64,000 bases of DNA from Micromonospora siamensis. GTDB taxonomy: Bacteria > Actinomycetota > Actinomycetes > Mycobacteriales > Micromonosporaceae. Shown here one piece after another: positions 1 through 9,993 of the stretch. The stretch is from assembly GCF_900090305.1 (NCBI RefSeq), contig NZ_LT607751.1, positions 2,480,001 to 2,544,000 of the forward strand. The letters are read 5' to 3'. Positions within the stretch are counted from its first letter, which is position 1. The number at the start of each line of letters is the position of its first letter. A program made the translations under genes and the position numbers. The notes below the pieces were generated by a model that searched no databases, was not told where the DNA came from, and saw only the letters and a program-made list of their open reading frames with translations.

Positions 1-717
1 CGCCCACATGTCCTTGTCGACCTCGGGCCGGGTCACGGTGACCTCGCCGCGGACCACGCCGGCGGCCCACTCCAGCGACCGCTCCAGGAAGTCCGCCGGC
101 TCCAGCAGCACGTCCGCCATGCCCAGCTCGGCGGCCTGCTTCGGCTTGAGCATCTTGTTCTGCATCAGCGGGTTCTGGATGATCACCTGGGTCGCGGCCG
201 GGATGCCGATCAGGTTCGGCAGCAGCTGGGTGCCGCCCCAGCCGGGGACCAGCCCGAGCGACACCTCGGGCAGCGCCAGCGCCGCCGCGCCGGACGACAG
301 CGTCCGGTAGTGGCAGTGCAGGGCCAGCTCCAGGCCGCCGCCCATCGCCGCGCCGTTGACGAAGGCGAAGGTGGGGACCGCGCTGTCCTTGAGCCGGGCG
401 AAGACCCGGTGGCCGAGCCGGCCGATCTCCAGCGCCTGGTCCCGGTCGGCCAGCGCCGGCAGGCCGACGATGTCGGCGCCGACGCAGAAGATGTACGGCT
501 TGCCGGTGACCGCGATGAACGCCGGGTCCGCCGCAAGGGCGGCGGTGACCGCCTCGTCCAGGCTGGTCAGACCGGCCGGGCCGAAGGTGTTCGGCTTGGT
601 GTGGTCGAAGCCGTTGTCCAGGGTGATCAGGGCGGCCGGCTTCTCCAGGCCCGGTACGCGTACCTGGCGCAGCAGCGCCCGGGTCACGACCTCGTTCGGT
701 GCGGCGAGCGCGCTCAC
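1..717 (-). CDS. FadB/FadJ-type enoyl-CoA hydratase/3-hydroxyacyl-CoA dehydrogenase, N-terminal part (cut by window edge)
   Basis: The first 239 residues are present; the gene continues past the left edge. The visible part is an enoyl-CoA hydratase (crotonase) domain, with the oxyanion-hole regions GAAMGGGLELAL and GLVPGWGGTQLL. In the family a 3-hydroxyacyl-CoA dehydrogenase domain follows, which cannot be seen here. The start is a GTG that overlaps the stop of the upstream thiolase gene (GTGA), so the two are translationally coupled. Together they would form the alpha and beta parts of a beta-oxidation complex that hydrates and oxidises enoyl-CoA and cleaves 3-ketoacyl-CoA. The bifunctional assignment rests on the thiolase partner and overall similarity; a single-domain hydratase cannot be excluded. 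Confidence 0.8.
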   Translation of the reverse strand, partial: MSALAAPNEVVTRALLRQVRVPGLEKPAALITLDNGFDHTKPNTFGPAGLTSLDEAVTAALAADPAFIAVTGKPYIFCVGADIVGLPALADRDQALEIGRLGHRVFARLKDSAVPTFAFVNGAAMGGGLELALHCHYRTLSSGAAALALPEVSLGLVPGWGGTQLLPNLIGIPAATQVIIQNPLMQNKMLKPKQAAELGMADVLLEPADFLERSLEWAAGVVRGEVTVTRPEVDKDMWA

Positions 718-1910
718 TTGTTGCCCTCCGTCCAGTGCGGGTTCTCCCAGATCACGGTGCCACCCATGCCGATGCCGATGCACATGGCGGTGAGGCCGTA
801 GCGGACCTCGGGGTGCTCGGCGAACTGCCGGGCCAGCTGGGTCATCAGCCGTACGCCGGAGGAGGCGAGCGGGTGACCGATGGCGATCGCGCCACCCCAC
901 GGGTTGACCCGCGGGTCGTCGTCGGCGATGCCGAAGTGGTCGAGGAAGGCGAGCACCTGCACGGCGAACGCCTCGTTCAGCTCGAACAGGCCGATGTCGT
1001 CGATGGTCAGGCCGGCGATGCGCAGCGCCTTCTCGGTCGACGGGATCGGGCCGACGCCCATCACCTCGGGCTCGACGCCGACGAAGCCGTACGACACCAG
1101 CCGCATGGCGACCGGCAGGCCCAGCTCGCGGGCGGTGGCCTCGTCGGCGAGCAGGCTGGCGGTGGCGCCGTCGTTCAGGCCGGCCGCGTTGCCCGCGGTG
1201 ACCTTGCCGTGCGGGCGGAACGGGGTCTTCAGGGTGGCCAGCTTCTCCAGCGAGGTCTCCCGGGGCGCCTCGTCGGTGGTGGCCAGGCCCCAGCCGCCCT
1301 CGGCGTCGCGGATCGCCACCGGCACCAGGTCGTCCTGGAGCTTGCCGTTGGCGTACGCCTTGGCGGTCTTCTGCTGCGAGGCGAGCGCGAACGCGTCGGT
1401 GCGCTCCTTGGTGATGTGCGGGACCCGGTCGTGCAGGTTCTCCGCGGTCGAGCCCATGACCAGGGCGGACGGGTCGACCAGCTTCTCCGCGATGATCCGC
1501 GGGTTGGGGTCGACGCCCTCACCCATCGGGTGGCGGCCCATGTGCTCGACGCCGCCGGCGATGGCGATGTCGTACGCGCCCATGGCGATGCCACCGGCGA
1601 CGGCGGTCACCGCGGTCATCGCGCCGGCGCACATCCGGTCGATGGCGAAGCCGGGAACGGTCTTGGGCAGGCCGGCCAGCAGGGCGGCGGTCCGACCGAT
1701 GGTCAGCCCCTGGTCGCCGATCTGGGTGGTGGCGGCGATCGCGACCTCCTCGACCCGCTCCGGCGGCAGCTGCGGGTTACGGCGCAGCAGCTCGCGGATG
1801 CAGCGGATCACGAGGTCGTCGGCGCGGGTGTTGGCATACATCCCACCCGCCTTGCCGAACGGGGTGCGGACGCCGTCGACGAAGACGACATCCCGGACTT
1901 CACGGGGCAC
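714..1910 (-). CDS. fadA: Acetyl-CoA C-acyltransferase (thiolase), FadA type
   Basis: A 398-residue thiolase that cleaves 3-ketoacyl-CoA with CoA in fatty-acid beta-oxidation. The nucleophilic cysteine is in DRMCAGAM (about residue 94), the histidine motif is GHPLASSG, and the second cysteine is in CIGIGMGG near the C-terminus. An ATG lies 21 bp further upstream (1931), but a strong AAGGAGG sits 5 nt before the GTG at 1910, so the GTG is preferred. The stop overlaps the start of the FadB-type gene by four bases, giving a two-gene operon. Confidence 0.9.
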   Translation of the reverse strand: MPREVRDVVFVDGVRTPFGKAGGMYANTRADDLVIRCIRELLRRNPQLPPERVEEVAIAATTQIGDQGLTIGRTAALLAGLPKTVPGFAIDRMCAGAMTAVTAVAGGIAMGAYDIAIAGGVEHMGRHPMGEGVDPNPRIIAEKLVDPSALVMGSTAENLHDRVPHITKERTDAFALASQQKTAKAYANGKLQDDLVPVAIRDAEGGWGLATTDEAPRETSLEKLATLKTPFRPHGKVTAGNAAGLNDGATASLLADEATARELGLPVAMRLVSYGFVGVEPEVMGVGPIPSTEKALRIAGLTIDDIGLFELNEAFAVQVLAFLDHFGIADDDPRVNPWGGAIAIGHPLASSGVRLMTQLARQFAEHPEVRYGLTAMCIGIGMGGTVIWENPHWTEGNK

Positions 1911-2080
1911 TTGAGCCTCCTTATCGACCATGATTCGGCCTCCGTGCCGACAGGCGGCACAACGGACCGAACGAGGGTCGCCGGCACGGGCGTGGCCCCT
2001 CGGATGCTACTCGTCAGTAACCAACCTCGACACCACCCCCCGTGTGGCCCATCCCACACCGGCGTCCGCACGCGGGCGGA

Positions 2081-3394
2081 TCAGGGGGTGGGTTCCGTCA
2101 GCGCCCGGGTGAGGTCGGGCAGGAGAAGGCCGAGCTGCCACTCCCGGGCGCCGAAACCGCGCAGCGTCTCGGCGACCGTGTCGTCGGTGACCTCCTCCGG
2201 GGGCTGCCAGGCAAGCCGACGGATCGAGTCCGGGGCGATCAGGTTCTCCGCCGGCATCCGGTGCTCGCCGGAGATCCGCACCACGACCTCCCGGCACCGG
2301 GCCAACCGGCCCGCCGCCACCGGGTCCCGCTCCGCCCACCGGTGCGGCGGGGGAGGACCCTCCACCGTCGGCGTGACCGGCAACGCGTCCTCCGGCAACT
2401 GCCGGGCGTCGTCCAGCGCGGCCAGCCACGTCCGGGCCAGCCGGCGCACCGAACGGCCACCGAACCCGGGGAGGGTGAGCAGGGTCTTCTCGTCCTTCGG
2501 GTCCAGCTCGGCGGCGGCCACGATGGCCGAGTCCGGCAGCACCCGGCCGGGCGCGGCGTCCCGCCGGGCGGCGATCTGGTCGCGGGCGTACCAGAGGGAA
2601 CGGACCCGCGCCTGCGCCCGCGCCCCGCGGACCCGGTGGATCCCCGAGGTCCGTCGCCACGGCTCCGCGCGCACCTTCGGCGGACGCGCGCCGTTGCGGA
2701 CCAGCGCGGCGAACTCCTCCGCGGCCCACGCCGACTTGCCCTGCCGGGTCAGCTCCTCGTCGAGGGCGTCCCGCAGGTCGACCAGCATCTCCACGTCGAG
2801 TGCCGCGTAGGTCAGCCACGACTCCGGCAGCGGCCGGCTGGACCAGTCCGCGGCGGAGTGGTGCTTCTCCAGCGTGTAGCCGAGCAACTGCTCGGTCAGC
2901 GCGGCCAGGCCGACCCGCTCGAAGCCGGCCAGCCGGGCGGCCAGCTCGGTGTCGAAGAGCCGGCGCGGGCGCAACCCCACCTCCGCGAGGCAGGCCAGGT
3001 CCTGGCTGGCCGCGTGCAGCACCCACTCCGCCTCGCCGATCACCGCGTCCAGGGTGCTCAGGTCGGGCAGCGGCAGGGGATCGATCAGGGCCGTGCCGGC
3101 GCCGGCCCGGCGCAGCTGCACCAGGTAGGCCCGCTGGCTGTACCGGTAGCCCGAGGCGCGCTCGGCGTCCAGGGCGACCGGGCCGCCGCCCGCCGCGAAG
3201 CGGGCCACGACCTCGTCCAGTTCGCGCGGTGTGGCCACCGGCTGGGGGGTTCCGTCACGGGGGGCGGTCAGCGGAACGGGGCCGCCGACGGGCTGGTCGG
3301 CCGCCGCGTCCGCCGGCTCGGGCGCGGCCGGGGAGGGGACGGCTCCATCACGGCTGTCGACGGCCCGACGGCGCAGGGGTGGTTCGTCTGTCAC
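2081..3394 (-). CDS. rnd: Ribonuclease D (3'-5' exoribonuclease, DEDD family)
   Basis: A 437-residue protein with a Pro/Ala-rich N-terminal tail of about 50 residues, then a DEDD exonuclease domain: DAE in PVALDAERASG, HAASQDLACL, and YAALDVEML with the final Tyr/Asp. A C-terminal HRDC-type helical region follows. The family trims 3' ends of tRNA and other stable RNAs. The GTG start has TAGGGT exactly 6 nt upstream (3401-3406), which fits a leaderless transcript. Linkage of rnd, the DUF3000 gene and hemE is, to my knowledge, common in actinobacteria. Confidence 0.93.
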   Translation of the reverse strand: MTDEPPLRRRAVDSRDGAVPSPAAPEPADAAADQPVGGPVPLTAPRDGTPQPVATPRELDEVVARFAAGGGPVALDAERASGYRYSQRAYLVQLRRAGAGTALIDPLPLPDLSTLDAVIGEAEWVLHAASQDLACLAEVGLRPRRLFDTELAARLAGFERVGLAALTEQLLGYTLEKHHSAADWSSRPLPESWLTYAALDVEMLVDLRDALDEELTRQGKSAWAAEEFAALVRNGARPPKVRAEPWRRTSGIHRVRGARAQARVRSLWYARDQIAARRDAAPGRVLPDSAIVAAAELDPKDEKTLLTLPGFGGRSVRRLARTWLAALDDARQLPEDALPVTPTVEGPPPPHRWAERDPVAAGRLARCREVVVRISGEHRMPAENLIAPDSIRRLAWQPPEEVTDDTVAETLRGFGAREWQLGLLLPDLTRALTEPTP

Positions 3395-3400
3395 CTGACA

Positions 3401-3406
3401 ACCCTA
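3401..3406 (-). promoter_or_regulatory. -10 box of rnd (leaderless)
   Basis: TAGGGT on the minus strand, separated by 6 nt from the GTG start of rnd. Actinobacterial -10 boxes (TANNNT) lie about 6-7 nt before the transcription start, so the mRNA would begin at or next to the start codon. Confidence 0.5.
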
Positions 3407-3595
3407 GTGCCCGCCACGATCCGGTGTGCGGAGCCGGTCGGCGTGGTGTCCACGAAGCGGCCGCGCAGTGGCGTGCCGAAGCGGACAACGGGGGAGACAA
3501 ACCCCCTTCACGCAGGTACGGTCCATCGAGCGTCGTGCCGGTCGAGGTGCCCGAGGCGGCGTCGCAGGAGACGTCGACGGGGAGGCAGAACGATC

Positions 3596-4852
3596 ATGAC
3601 GGCTTGGTACGGGCCGGGCGGCGCGCCGCCGGGCAGCGACGCCGAGCGCCGGCCGGAGCTCGCCGGTGACGGCCCGCCGGGGCCGCGGGCGCCCCGGACG
3701 GAGCGGCCCTGGCCGCCGACCAACGCGTACCCGACTCCGCCCCCGGCCCCGCCGGTCGGGCCGGCCTACCCGCCCGCGCCGTCCTACCCGCCGGCCGCCG
3801 CCGGCCCGTCCGGTGGCACCGCCTGGCCCACCGCCGGTGAGCAGCACCGGGGCTTCGCCGGGCAGCGCGGCACCGCCCCGCCCGCCGGCACGGCCGTCGC
3901 GCCGCCGGCCTCCCGGGACGGCTGGTCCCCGCCGCCGGTCACCGCTCCGTGGGGTGGCGTCCCCGCCACCGGCGGGGCCGTCCCGCCGGTACCGCCCGGC
4001 CCGGTCTCCGCTGCGCCCTTCGGCCCCGGTCCGGTCGCGTCCGGCCACGGCGGTGGCCTGCCCGGGACGGGTGCCGACGCACCGTCCCGCAGGCGCTGGA
4101 CCGCTCCGGTCGCGATCGCGGTGGCGGTCGTGCTGGCGGTCGTCACCGGCGTCCAGGCGTACCAGATCGGTCGGCTTTCCGACACCGGCCGGCGGCTGGA
4201 GGCCGGGCAGGACGATCACGAGGCCCGCCTCGACGACCTGACGCAGCGGACCGACGCACTGGAGCGGCAGGCCGACGCCGCGTTCAACCCGGAGGCCATC
4301 GCCAAGACCGTGCTGCCCAGCGTCTTCCGCGTCCGGGCCGGCCAGTTCACCGGCACCGCCTTCGTGGTCGGCAAGCCCGCCGCCGGTGGTGGGGCGAACC
4401 TGTTCACCAACTTCCACGTGGTGGAGTCGGTCTGGAGTGACGGCGGTCGCAAGGTCTTCCTGGAGCGCACCGGCCAGCGCTTCCCGGCCACCATCGTCAA
4501 GGTGGACAAGGAGCACGACGTGGCCCACCTGCGGACCACCGCCAAGTTCACCGGCCTGACCACCGCGCCCAGCCCGGTCCGCTCCGGCCAGCAGATCATC
4601 GTGGTCGGCGCCCCGCTCGGCCTGGAGGACAGCGTCACCACCGGGGTGGTGAGCGCCTTCCGCAAGGACGAGAGCGGTTCCGGGCAGGTCATCCAGTTCG
4701 ACGCGCCGATCAACCCTGGCAACTCGGGCGGGCCGGTCATCAACGGTGCCAAGCAGGTCGTCGGCATCGCCACCGCCAAGGCCCGTAACGCCGAGGGCAT
4801 CGGCCTCGCCGTACCAATCAGGACCGCCTGCGCCGGCTTCCGGATCTGCTGA
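3596..4852 (+). CDS. Membrane-anchored trypsin-like (DegP/HtrA-type) serine protease
   Basis: A 418-residue protein. Residues 1-165 are disordered and rich in Pro/Gly/Ala, followed by one transmembrane helix at about 171-191 and a trypsin-like protease domain outside the membrane. The triad is visible: His274 in TNFHVVES, Asp308 in KEHDVAHL, and Ser377 in NPGNSGGPV. No PDZ domain follows; the protein ends shortly after the barrel. The start ATG has GGGGAGG upstream and is preferred over a long open frame that extends antisense to rnd. The proline-rich membrane protein follows 141 bp downstream on the same strand and may be co-transcribed. The physiological substrate is unknown. Confidence 0.85.
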   Translation: MTAWYGPGGAPPGSDAERRPELAGDGPPGPRAPRTERPWPPTNAYPTPPPAPPVGPAYPPAPSYPPAAAGPSGGTAWPTAGEQHRGFAGQRGTAPPAGTAVAPPASRDGWSPPPVTAPWGGVPATGGAVPPVPPGPVSAAPFGPGPVASGHGGGLPGTGADAPSRRRWTAPVAIAVAVVLAVVTGVQAYQIGRLSDTGRRLEAGQDDHEARLDDLTQRTDALERQADAAFNPEAIAKTVLPSVFRVRAGQFTGTAFVVGKPAAGGGANLFTNFHVVESVWSDGGRKVFLERTGQRFPATIVKVDKEHDVAHLRTTAKFTGLTTAPSPVRSGQQIIVVGAPLGLEDSVTTGVVSAFRKDESGSGQVIQFDAPINPGNSGGPVINGAKQVVGIATAKARNAEGIGLAVPIRTACAGFRIC

Positions 4853-4993
4853 TCCGCGCGGCCTCCCGTCCGCGTCGACACCGACCGTCAGCCCGACCGC
4901 CCGACGCCGCACGCCGGCCATCGACCCGCTTCACCTTTCGGTCCGCCGCGGGGAACCCGCACCGGACCAGCAGTGCCCTGGAGGAATGCAACG

Positions 4994-5974
4994 ATGTCCC
5001 AGCCACCGACCGAGCCGGGCGGCTACCGGCCGGCGTACCCGCCGCCGGCCGCCCCGCCCGGTCAGCGCCCGGCGGGTTCCGTCTACGGCAGCCGCCACGG
5101 CGGCGGCTCGTACCCGGCCGCCACCCCGCCGGCGCCGGACGCGCCGGATCCCGCGCCCTCAGGCGCCGGCCGGTACGCCCCACCGACGTCGGGACCGGCG
5201 TACGGCCAGCCGCCCCCGCCCCCGCCCCCGCCCCCGACGTCGGGACCGGCGTACGGCCAGCCGCCCCCGCCCCCGCCCGCGCCACCGACGTCGGGACCGG
5301 CGTACGGCCAGCCGCCCCCGCCCGCGTCGAGGTCGCCGTACGGGCAGCCGATGTCGGCCCCGCCCGGCTCGGCACCCCCGTACGGCGCGCCCGCCCCGCC
5401 GGTGTCGGGCCCGACGTTCGGGCAGCCCCCGCCCACGCCGGCGACACCGCACCCGGGATTCGGGCAGCCGGGGCAGACCACCGCGTTCGCGTCGCCGGCC
5501 CCGGCGTTCGGGCAGCCGATGTCGGCGCCACCCGGATCGGCGCCGCCCTACGACCTGCCGGCCCCGAAGGCGGGCCGCAGCCGCCAGCTGCTGATCCTGG
5601 CGGTGGTGGCCGGGCTGCTGTTCGTGCTCAGCGGCGTGATGACCGGCCTGTACGTCGCCAAGAGCGGCGAGCTGACCAGCGCCGAGCGCCGGGTCAGCGA
5701 GCGGGACGACACCATCGCCGGCAACACCGAGGAGATGAAGAAGCTCCGGGGCGACCTTCAGGGGGCCCGGGACAAGCTGGCCGACACCCAGCAGGACCTC
5801 ACCGGCACCCGCAACGACCGGGACGAGCAGGCCCGGCAGAAGAAGATCATCGCGACCTGCCTGGACAAGCTGACCACCGCCCTCAACGCGGCGGCGGCGG
5901 GCAACCGGAGTGCCTTCGAGACCGCCAGCAAGGGGCTGGACAAGATCTGCAACGAGGCCGAGAACTACCTCTGA
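4994..5974 (+). CDS. Proline-rich single-pass membrane protein with coiled coil
   Basis: 326 residues. The first 190 are rich in Pro, Gly, Tyr and Gln, with repeated SGPAYGQPPPP units. One transmembrane helix follows (LLILAVVAGLLFVLSGVM, about 195-215), then a charged coiled-coil region with regular leucines and KLRGDLQGARDKL-type heptads, and a short tail with two cysteines (ATCLDKL, DKICNEA). The ATG at 4994 is chosen because GGAGGAA lies 8 nt upstream; an ATG at 4973 lacks this. No enzymatic motif is seen. It may be an envelope or scaffold protein; the function is unknown. Confidence 0.75.
   Translation: MSQPPTEPGGYRPAYPPPAAPPGQRPAGSVYGSRHGGGSYPAATPPAPDAPDPAPSGAGRYAPPTSGPAYGQPPPPPPPPPTSGPAYGQPPPPPPAPPTSGPAYGQPPPPASRSPYGQPMSAPPGSAPPYGAPAPPVSGPTFGQPPPTPATPHPGFGQPGQTTAFASPAPAFGQPMSAPPGSAPPYDLPAPKAGRSRQLLILAVVAGLLFVLSGVMTGLYVAKSGELTSAERRVSERDDTIAGNTEEMKKLRGDLQGARDKLADTQQDLTGTRNDRDEQARQKKIIATCLDKLTTALNAAAAGNRSAFETASKGLDKICNEAENYL
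5183..5327 (+). repeat. 51-bp tandem repeat, about 2.8 copies, inside a coding region
   Basis: Units start at 5183, 5234 and 5285 and encode a 17-residue PTSGPAYGQPPPP-type repeat. The first two are nearly identical and the third is shorter at its end. The period is a multiple of three, so copy number could change without breaking the frame. Confidence 0.85.
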
Positions 5975-5983
5975 CCGGGTCGC

Positions 5984-6018
5984 CCGGCCGTCGCCGCCCC
6001 TCAGGTGGCGGCGGCCGG
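5984..6018. terminator. Hairpin between convergent genes
   Basis: CCGGCC..GCCGCC at 5984-5998 pairs with GGCGGCGGCCGG at 6007-6018, with a 3-nt bulge. It lies between the stop codons of the proline-rich protein and the DUF3000 gene. There is no T-run, which is usual in high-GC actinobacteria. Confidence 0.4.
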
Positions 6019-6020
6019 GG

Positions 6021-6593
6021 TCAGACGGCGCCGGCGGGTCGGCGGTCGGCCAGTGCGGTCACCCCGGGCGGCGGCAGCCCCGCCGTCGAGGCCAGCAGCG
6101 TGCACCAGGCCAGCAGGTGGGCGCTCAGGTTCTCGCCGAGCGGGGTCCAGGACGCCCGGATCTCGATGTCACCGGCCGCGGGTGGCCCGGCCAGCTCGCC
6201 GAAGCGGGTGGAGAGGGTCTGCGTGATCGTGCCGCCGGCCGCCCGGTATCGCGCCCCGTGCGCCTCCAGCGCATCGGTCAGCCACGTCCAGCCCACCCCG
6301 GGCAGCAGCGGATCGGCCGCCAGGTCGACCTCCAGGTCGGCGGTCACGTAGGTGACCAGCCGCAGGGTGCCCTGCCACGCCTCGTGCCCGGCGGGGTCGT
6401 GCAGCAGGATCAGCCGTCCGGTCGCCACCTCGTCGTCGTCCCGGTGCACCCCGGCGGAGAGCGCGAAGCCGTACGGCGCGAGCCGCTGCGGCGCGCCGAC
6501 CTCCTCCAGGACGATCTCGGGACGGCAGGTGGCCGACCGCAGCCCCGAGACCGCGCGGGCGAACGTCTCCGGAATCGCGGTCGGGGGGGCCAT
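6021..6593 (-). CDS. DUF3000 family protein
   Basis: A 190-residue protein matching the actinobacterial DUF3000 family by length and by motifs such as [22 protein letters not shown] and [14 protein letters not shown]. No catalytic motif is known to me for this family. It is divergent from hemE and upstream of rnd on the same strand. The ATG has TAGGCT 6 nt upstream (6600-6605), consistent with a leaderless transcript. The function is unknown. Confidence 0.85.
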   Translation of the reverse strand: MAPPTAIPETFARAVSGLRSATCRPEIVLEEVGAPQRLAPYGFALSAGVHRDDDEVATGRLILLHDPAGHEAWQGTLRLVTYVTADLEVDLAADPLLPGVGWTWLTDALEAHGARYRAAGGTITQTLSTRFGELAGPPAAGDIEIRASWTPLGENLSAHLLAWCTLLASTAGLPPPGVTALADRRPAGAV

Positions 6594-6599
6594 GCCGGA

Positions 6600-6605
6600 A
6601 GCCTA
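6600..6605 (-). promoter_or_regulatory. -10 box of the DUF3000 gene (leaderless)
   Basis: TAGGCT on the minus strand, 6 nt before the ATG at 6593. The same hexamer and spacing recur before the small gene at 48319. Confidence 0.45.
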
Positions 6606-6766
6606 TGCCCGCACGGCCCCACCGCCGGCAACGGCACGCCGACGGCCGGCGCGGGTTGAGAAGGGGCTGCGGCTCCACCGGCGGCGTCCACCGGGGGCGT
6701 GCCCGCACGTCACAAAAGGCGGCGGGGGTGCGGGGGCGGCCCGGCGGGCGTGGCACGATTGCCGCG

Positions 6767-7864
6767 ATGACCACCGACACCACGGGCACTGCCGCCCGAG
6801 ACGGAGCCCCCCGCCCCGGCGGACCGGCCGACTCGCCGTTCGTCCGGGCCTGCCGGCGTCAGCCGGTCCCGCACACCCCGGTCTGGTTCATGCGCCAGGC
6901 CGGCCGGTCGCTGCCGGAGTACCGCGAGATCCGGGCCAACGTGGCGATGCTGGAGTCCTGCCGCCGCCCCGAACTGGTCTCCGAGATCACCCTCCAGCCG
7001 GTGCGCCGGCACGGGGTCGACGCGGCGATCCTGTTCAGCGACATCGTCGTGCCCGTCGCCGCCGCCGGGGTCGACCTGGACATCGTGCCCGGCACCGGTC
7101 CGGTGGTGGCCGAGCCGGTGCGTACCGCCGCCGACGTGGAGCGGATCCGGCCGATCGGCCGCGACGACGTCCCGTACGTCGACGAGGCGGTCCGGCTGCT
7201 CGTCGCCGAGCTGGGCGACACCCCGCTGATCGGTTTCGCGGGCGCCCCGTTCACCCTGGCCAGCTATCTGGTCGAGGGCGGGCCGTCGCGCACCCACGCC
7301 AAGACCAAGGCGATGATGTACGGCGACCCGGAGCTGTGGCACGCGCTCTGCGGCCGGCTCGCCGACGTCACCCTGGCGTTCCTGCGGGTGCAGGTCGCGG
7401 CCGGGGTCTCCGCCGTGCAGCTCTTCGACTCGTGGGCCGGCGCGCTCTCCGAGGCCGACTACCGCCGCTTCGTCATGCCGCACTCGGCGAAGGTGCTGGC
7501 CGGCCTGGCGGACGCCGGCGTGCCGCGGATCCACTTCGGGGTGGGCACCGGGGAACTGCTCGGCGCGATGGGCGAGGCCGGCGCCGACGTGGTGGGCGTG
7601 GACTGGCGTACCCCGCTAGACGTCGCCACCCGCCGGATCGGCCCGGACAAGGCCGTGCAGGGCAACCTCGACCCGACCACCCTGTTCGCCCCGTGGCCGG
7701 TCGTCGAGGCCGAGGTCCGGCGGATCCTCGCCGAGGGCCGGGCCGCGCCGGGGCACGTGTTCAACCTCGGCCACGGCGTGCTGCCGGAGACCGACCCGGA
7801 CGTGCTGACCCGGGTGGTCGCGCTGGTCCACGAGCTCTCCGCCGCCCCGGCGGACCGGGGCTGA
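6767..7864 (+). CDS. hemE: Uroporphyrinogen decarboxylase
   Basis: A 365-residue cytoplasmic enzyme that decarboxylates uroporphyrinogen III to coproporphyrinogen III in heme synthesis. The substrate-binding arginine motif [13 protein letters not shown], the YLVEGGPS region, FDSWAGALS and the C-terminal [13 protein letters not shown] are all present. The ATG at 6767 follows CACGAT with 7 nt between, a leaderless-type arrangement. hemG begins 2 nt after the stop and hemQ overlaps hemG, so the three genes form one operon of the coproporphyrin-dependent route. Confidence 0.97.
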   Translation: MTTDTTGTAARDGAPRPGGPADSPFVRACRRQPVPHTPVWFMRQAGRSLPEYREIRANVAMLESCRRPELVSEITLQPVRRHGVDAAILFSDIVVPVAAAGVDLDIVPGTGPVVAEPVRTAADVERIRPIGRDDVPYVDEAVRLLVAELGDTPLIGFAGAPFTLASYLVEGGPSRTHAKTKAMMYGDPELWHALCGRLADVTLAFLRVQVAAGVSAVQLFDSWAGALSEADYRRFVMPHSAKVLAGLADAGVPRIHFGVGTGELLGAMGEAGADVVGVDWRTPLDVATRRIGPDKAVQGNLDPTTLFAPWPVVEAEVRRILAEGRAAPGHVFNLGHGVLPETDPDVLTRVVALVHELSAAPADRG

Positions 7865-7866
7865 CC

Positions 7867-9279
7867 ATGACCCGGGCACGGCGGATCGCGATCATCGGGG
7901 GCGGGATCACCGGCCTGGCCGCCGCGGTCCGGTTGCGCGACCGCGCCCCCGCCGGCACCGAGATCACCGTGTACGAGGGCTCCGCCGCCCTCGGCGGCAA
8001 GCTGCGCACCGGCGAGGTGGCCGGCCGCACCGTCGAGCTGGGCGCCGAGTCGTTCCTGATGCGCGACCCGGCCGGCGGGGAGTCCGCGGCGGTGGCCCTG
8101 ATCCGCCGGCTCGGTCTGGCCGAGCAGATCGTGCACCCCACCGTCGGGCAGGCCGCCCTCGCCGTCGACGGCGCGCTGCGCCCGATCCCGGGCGGCACCC
8201 TGGTCGGCGTACCCGGGGACCTGGCGCAGGTGGCCACGGTCGCGCCGCCGGCCGCGGACGCCGACCGCGACGCCGGCCGGCCGCTGCTCGGCGCGGACGA
8301 CGACGTGGCCGTCGGCGCGCTGGTCCGGGCCCGCCTCGGCGACCCGGTGGTGGACCGGCTGGTCGACCCGATGCTCGGCGGCGTCTACGCCGGCCGGGCC
8401 GACGACCTGTCGCTGGCCACCACCATGCCGGCCCTGGCCCGGGCCGCCCGGGTCGAGCACACCCTGGTCGGCGCGGTCCGGGCCGCGCAGGCCGCCGCCC
8501 CCCGGGCGCCCGGCGCGCCGGTCTTCGGCACCCTCGCCGGCGGGCTGTCCACCCTGGTCGACGCGGCGGTACGCGCCAGCGGAGCCACCGTCCGCACCGG
8601 CGCCACCGTCCGCGAACTGACCCCCACCGCCGACGGCGGCTGGCGGCTGGTGGTCGGGCCGACCCGCGAACCTGAGCTGGTCGAGGCGGACGCCGTGCTG
8701 CTCGCCGTGCCGGCCCGCCCCGCCGCCCGGCTGCTCGGCGCGGCCGCGCCCGCGGTGGCCGCCGCCGTCGGCGGCCTCGACTACGCCAGCGTCGCCCTGG
8801 TCACCCTGGCGCTGCCCGCGCCGCGGCTGCCCCGCCTGTCCGGCTTCCTGGTGCCGGCCACCGAGGGGCTGTTGATCAAGGCGTCGACGTTCTTCACCAC
8901 CAAGTGGGGGCACCTCGCCCAGCCCGACGGGCTGGCCCTGGTCCGCGCCTCCGTCGGCCGGTACGGCGAGGAGACCTCGCTCCAGCTCGCCGACGACGAC
9001 CTGGTCGCCGCCGTGCGCAAGGAGCTGTCCGGGGTGCTGGGCGACCCGCTGCCCACCCCGGTCGCCGGCCACGTGCAGCGCTGGGGCGGCGCCCTGCCGC
9101 AGTACACCCCCGGTCACCTCGACCGGGTGGCGGCGGCCCGGGCGGCGCTGCGCGCGGCGCACCCCACGCTGGTCCTGGCCGGCGCCGGCTACGACGGCGT
9201 CGGCATTCCGGTCTGCGTCCGCTCCGGCGCGACAGCGGCCGAAGAGATCATCACAGCACTGGGAGGATCGGGGACATGA
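7867..9279 (+). CDS. hemG: Protoporphyrinogen/coproporphyrinogen oxidase (HemG/HemY type, FAD)
   Basis: A 470-residue flavoprotein. The N-terminal dinucleotide-binding motif is [13 protein letters not shown], followed by an acidic strand end (VYEGS) and the amine-oxidase-like substrate domain. The C-terminal FAD motif is [15 protein letters not shown]. With HemQ next door it most likely oxidises coproporphyrinogen III to coproporphyrin III, as in other monoderm bacteria. Its stop overlaps the hemQ start (ATGA). Confidence 0.95.
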   Translation: MTRARRIAIIGGGITGLAAAVRLRDRAPAGTEITVYEGSAALGGKLRTGEVAGRTVELGAESFLMRDPAGGESAAVALIRRLGLAEQIVHPTVGQAALAVDGALRPIPGGTLVGVPGDLAQVATVAPPAADADRDAGRPLLGADDDVAVGALVRARLGDPVVDRLVDPMLGGVYAGRADDLSLATTMPALARAARVEHTLVGAVRAAQAAAPRAPGAPVFGTLAGGLSTLVDAAVRASGATVRTGATVRELTPTADGGWRLVVGPTREPELVEADAVLLAVPARPAARLLGAAAPAVAAAVGGLDYASVALVTLALPAPRLPRLSGFLVPATEGLLIKASTFFTTKWGHLAQPDGLALVRASVGRYGEETSLQLADDDLVAAVRKELSGVLGDPLPTPVAGHVQRWGGALPQYTPGHLDRVAAARAALRAAHPTLVLAGAGYDGVGIPVCVRSGATAAEEIITALGGSGT

Positions 9280-9977
9280 CCGAGCAGACCAACGCCGCCC
9301 GACTGCGGGAGCTGAACGCCAGCATCCGCTACACGATGTGGTCGGTGTACCGGTCCACCGGGCCGCTGCCGTCCCTGCGGGACAACGTCACCGGCGAGGT
9401 GGAGTCCCTCTTCGAGGAGCTGGCCGGCAAGGACGTGGTGGTCCGCGGCACGTACGACGTGGCCGGGCTGCGCGCCGACGCCGACCTGATGATCTGGTGG
9501 CACTCGTCGTCCAGCGACGCGCTCCAGGACGCGTACCTGCGGTTCCGGCGGACCACGCTGGGCCGGTCGCTCACCCCGGTCTGGTCGCAGATGGCGCTGC
9601 ACCGGCCGGCCGAGTTCAACAAGAGCCACATCCCGGCGTTCCTGGCCGGCGAGGAGGCCCGCCCCTACCTCTGTGTCTACCCGTTCGTCCGGTCGTACGA
9701 GTGGTACCTGCTGCCGGACGCCGAGCGGCGCGAGCTGCTGGCCGAGCACGGTCGGCTGGCCCGCGGCTATCCGGACGTCCGGGCCAACACGGTCGCCTCG
9801 TTCGCCCTGGGCGACTACGAGTGGATGCTCGCCTTCGAGGCCGACGAGCTGCACCGGATCGTCGACCTGATGCGGGACCTGCGCGCCTCGGGCGCCCGGC
9901 GGCACGTCCGGGAGGAGATCCCCTTCTACACCGGTCGCCGTCGCTCGGTCGCCGACATCGTCACCTGCCTGGTCTGA
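9276..9977 (+). CDS. hemQ: Coproheme decarboxylase HemQ (chlorite-dismutase-like fold)
   Basis: A 233-residue protein of the HemQ/ChdC family, which decarboxylates Fe-coproporphyrin III to heme b with peroxide. Family motifs are [31 protein letters not shown] (with the conserved Tyr) and the C-terminal [11 protein letters not shown]. The start overlaps the hemG stop (ATGA). A strong hairpin 16 bp after the stop ends the operon. The ferrochelatase is not in this window. Confidence 0.95.
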   Translation: MTEQTNAARLRELNASIRYTMWSVYRSTGPLPSLRDNVTGEVESLFEELAGKDVVVRGTYDVAGLRADADLMIWWHSSSSDALQDAYLRFRRTTLGRSLTPVWSQMALHRPAEFNKSHIPAFLAGEEARPYLCVYPFVRSYEWYLLPDAERRELLAEHGRLARGYPDVRANTVASFALGDYEWMLAFEADELHRIVDLMRDLRASGARRHVREEIPFYTGRRRSVADIVTCLV

Positions 9978-9993
9978 TGCGCCGGTAACCGAC

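Noticed and set aside
699..2810. Very long plus-strand open frame opposite the thiolase and rnd genes
   Set aside because: It is a shadow produced by high GC3 on the minus-strand genes. The translation is Arg/Gly/Ala-rich without domains, and the true genes have recognised motifs and start signals.
4853..4993. Possible frameshift extending the trypsin-like protease into a Pro/Thr-rich tail in another frame
   Set aside because: The protease domain ends normally after the last strand, and the next gene has its own Shine-Dalgarno. A shift would need an error that cannot be shown here.
5183..5327. CRISPR-like appearance of the 51-bp repeats
   Set aside because: There are no unique spacers, the repeats are coding, and no cas gene is near.
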